DNA of 64,000 nucleotides from an uncultured bacterium (lineage in GTDB: Bacteria > Acidobacteriota > Thermoanaerobaculia > Thermoanaerobaculales > Thermoanaerobaculaceae). The notes beneath the pieces were generated by a model, which did no database searches, was not told the DNA's origin, and was given only the letters and a program-made list of their open reading frames with translations. The DNA lies in the NCBI GenBank assembly GCA_937924755.1, contig CALEVZ010000013.1:124001-188000 (forward strand), read 5' to 3'. The stretch's first letter is position 1. The number at the start of each line of letters is the position of its first letter. Position numbers and translations under genes: made by a program. Positions 63,719-64,000 of the stretch are shown here, piece after piece.

Positions 63719-64000
63719 TCAGGCGGGAAGCACCCCGTCCCGCATGGGTAGCACCCGGTGGGCGCGCCCCGCCACCGCGGGATCGTGGGTGACCAGCACG
63801 ATGCTGGGTGTCCCCCCGCCCGCCGGGGCGAAGAGGTGATCCAGCAGTAGCTTCCCCGTGGCTGAGTCGACCGCTCCGGTGGGCTCGTCGGCCAGGATCA
63901 GGCGCGGTCGGTTCACCAGGGCCCGGGCCAGGGCCACCAGCTGCCGCTCCCCCCCGGAAAGCCGGGCCGCCAGGGTGCGGGCGCGATGCTCCAGCCCCAG
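63719..64000 (-). CDS. ABC transporter ATP-binding protein (LolD/MacB type), 5' end outside window
   Basis: About 93 C-terminal residues are visible. The ABC signature LSGGERQ, Walker B LILADEPTGAVDS and the switch-His motif VLVTHDPAVAGRAHRVLPMRDG are typical of LolD/MacB/FtsE-type ATPases that serve lipoprotein release or macrolide/peptide export. The Walker A part lies beyond 64000. The stop is at 63719. Confidence 0.88.
   Translation of the reverse strand: MGLEHRARTLAARLSGGERQLVALARALVNRPRLILADEPTGAVDSATGKLLLDHLFAPAGGGTPSIVLVTHDPAVAGRAHRVLPMRDGVLPA

Noticed and set aside
1-64000. CRISPR arrays, rRNA genes, riboswitches, phage genes
   Set aside because: No regularly spaced direct repeats, rRNA-like sequence, known aptamer cores or phage structural/integrase motifs were found by reading both strands. 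The only RNA gene found with confidence is tRNA-Leu.

Overview
The window is very GC-rich (about 70% by eye), densely coding, and comes from a Gram-negative bacterium: it encodes TonB/ExbB/ExbD, a TolC-MFP-RND exporter, outer-membrane barrels, Tat signals and periplasmic cytochromes c. A CBS-DHH-polyA-polymerase fusion, a Ser/Thr kinase with a long TPR tail, a propeller-GGDEF protein, a DUF3373 barrel and a polysulfide-reductase-type operon together suggest Acidobacteriota (Thermoanaerobaculia/Holophagae-like) or a deltaproteobacterial relative. This placement is inference; there is no rRNA to test it.

Layout. 1-5.1 kb: a minus-strand run (dicarboxylate symporter, coiled-coil protein, TPR protein, PP0621-like protein, class II aldolase cut by the window edge) divergent from a thioesterase, an NfeD-like protein and Maf. 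5.2-12.8 kb: a propeller-GGDEF protein, then a CHASE2 histidine kinase, sigma-54 response regulator and FecR-domain protein in overlapping order, followed by a secreted Gly-rich protein behind a near-perfect -24/-12 promoter. 12.9-17.2 kb: tRNA/rRNA maturation genes (DHH-CBS-CCA fusion, rsmD). 17.3-21.3 kb: a cytochrome c convergent with a compact isoprenoid-type cluster (two FAD oxidoreductases, squalene/phytoene synthase, DinB). 21.4-26.1 kb: housekeeping and accessory genes and a decayed DUF4440 gene. 26.1-30.2 kb: a zinc-type uptake operon (His-rich secreted protein, His-rich barrel, SBP, ATPase, permease). 30.3-32.9 kb: a SulP-STAS-rhodanese fusion and a cold-shock gene behind a structured leader.

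33.4-40.3 kb: a respiratory operon read on the minus strand: cytochrome c, a ZnuA-like protein with Cys in place of the metal-binding His residues, a Tat molybdopterin enzyme, a 4Fe-4S subunit, NrfD and a DUF3373 barrel. 40.4-47.4 kb: a Tat-signal radical SAM protein, tRNA-Leu(CAA), an AAA+ ATPase, a vWA-FHA protein, a LecA-like lipoprotein and TonB-ExbB-ExbD. 47.6-55.6 kb: a ten-gene minus-strand efflux operon (TolC, MFP, RND, DUF2892, DUF3240, ArsR, a 31-aa membrane protein, a zinc ribbon with an in-frame TGA, FmdB-like, DUF302) with a strong promoter overlapped by a dyad. 55.7-64 kb: a TPR Ser/Thr kinase, then a segment holding an FAD oxidoreductase and a FeoB-like GTPase-transporter. This segment is bracketed by two decayed IS256-type transposases, and beyond the second lies the 3' end of another kinase-type gene. 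A LolD/MacB-type ATPase is cut by the right edge.

A feature running through the window is that at least eight genes start 6-7 nt downstream of a TANNNT hexamer, seven of them with no Shine-Dalgarno sequence. This suggests widespread leaderless transcription. Genes inside operons instead carry GGAGG-type sites or ATGA/GTGA overlaps.
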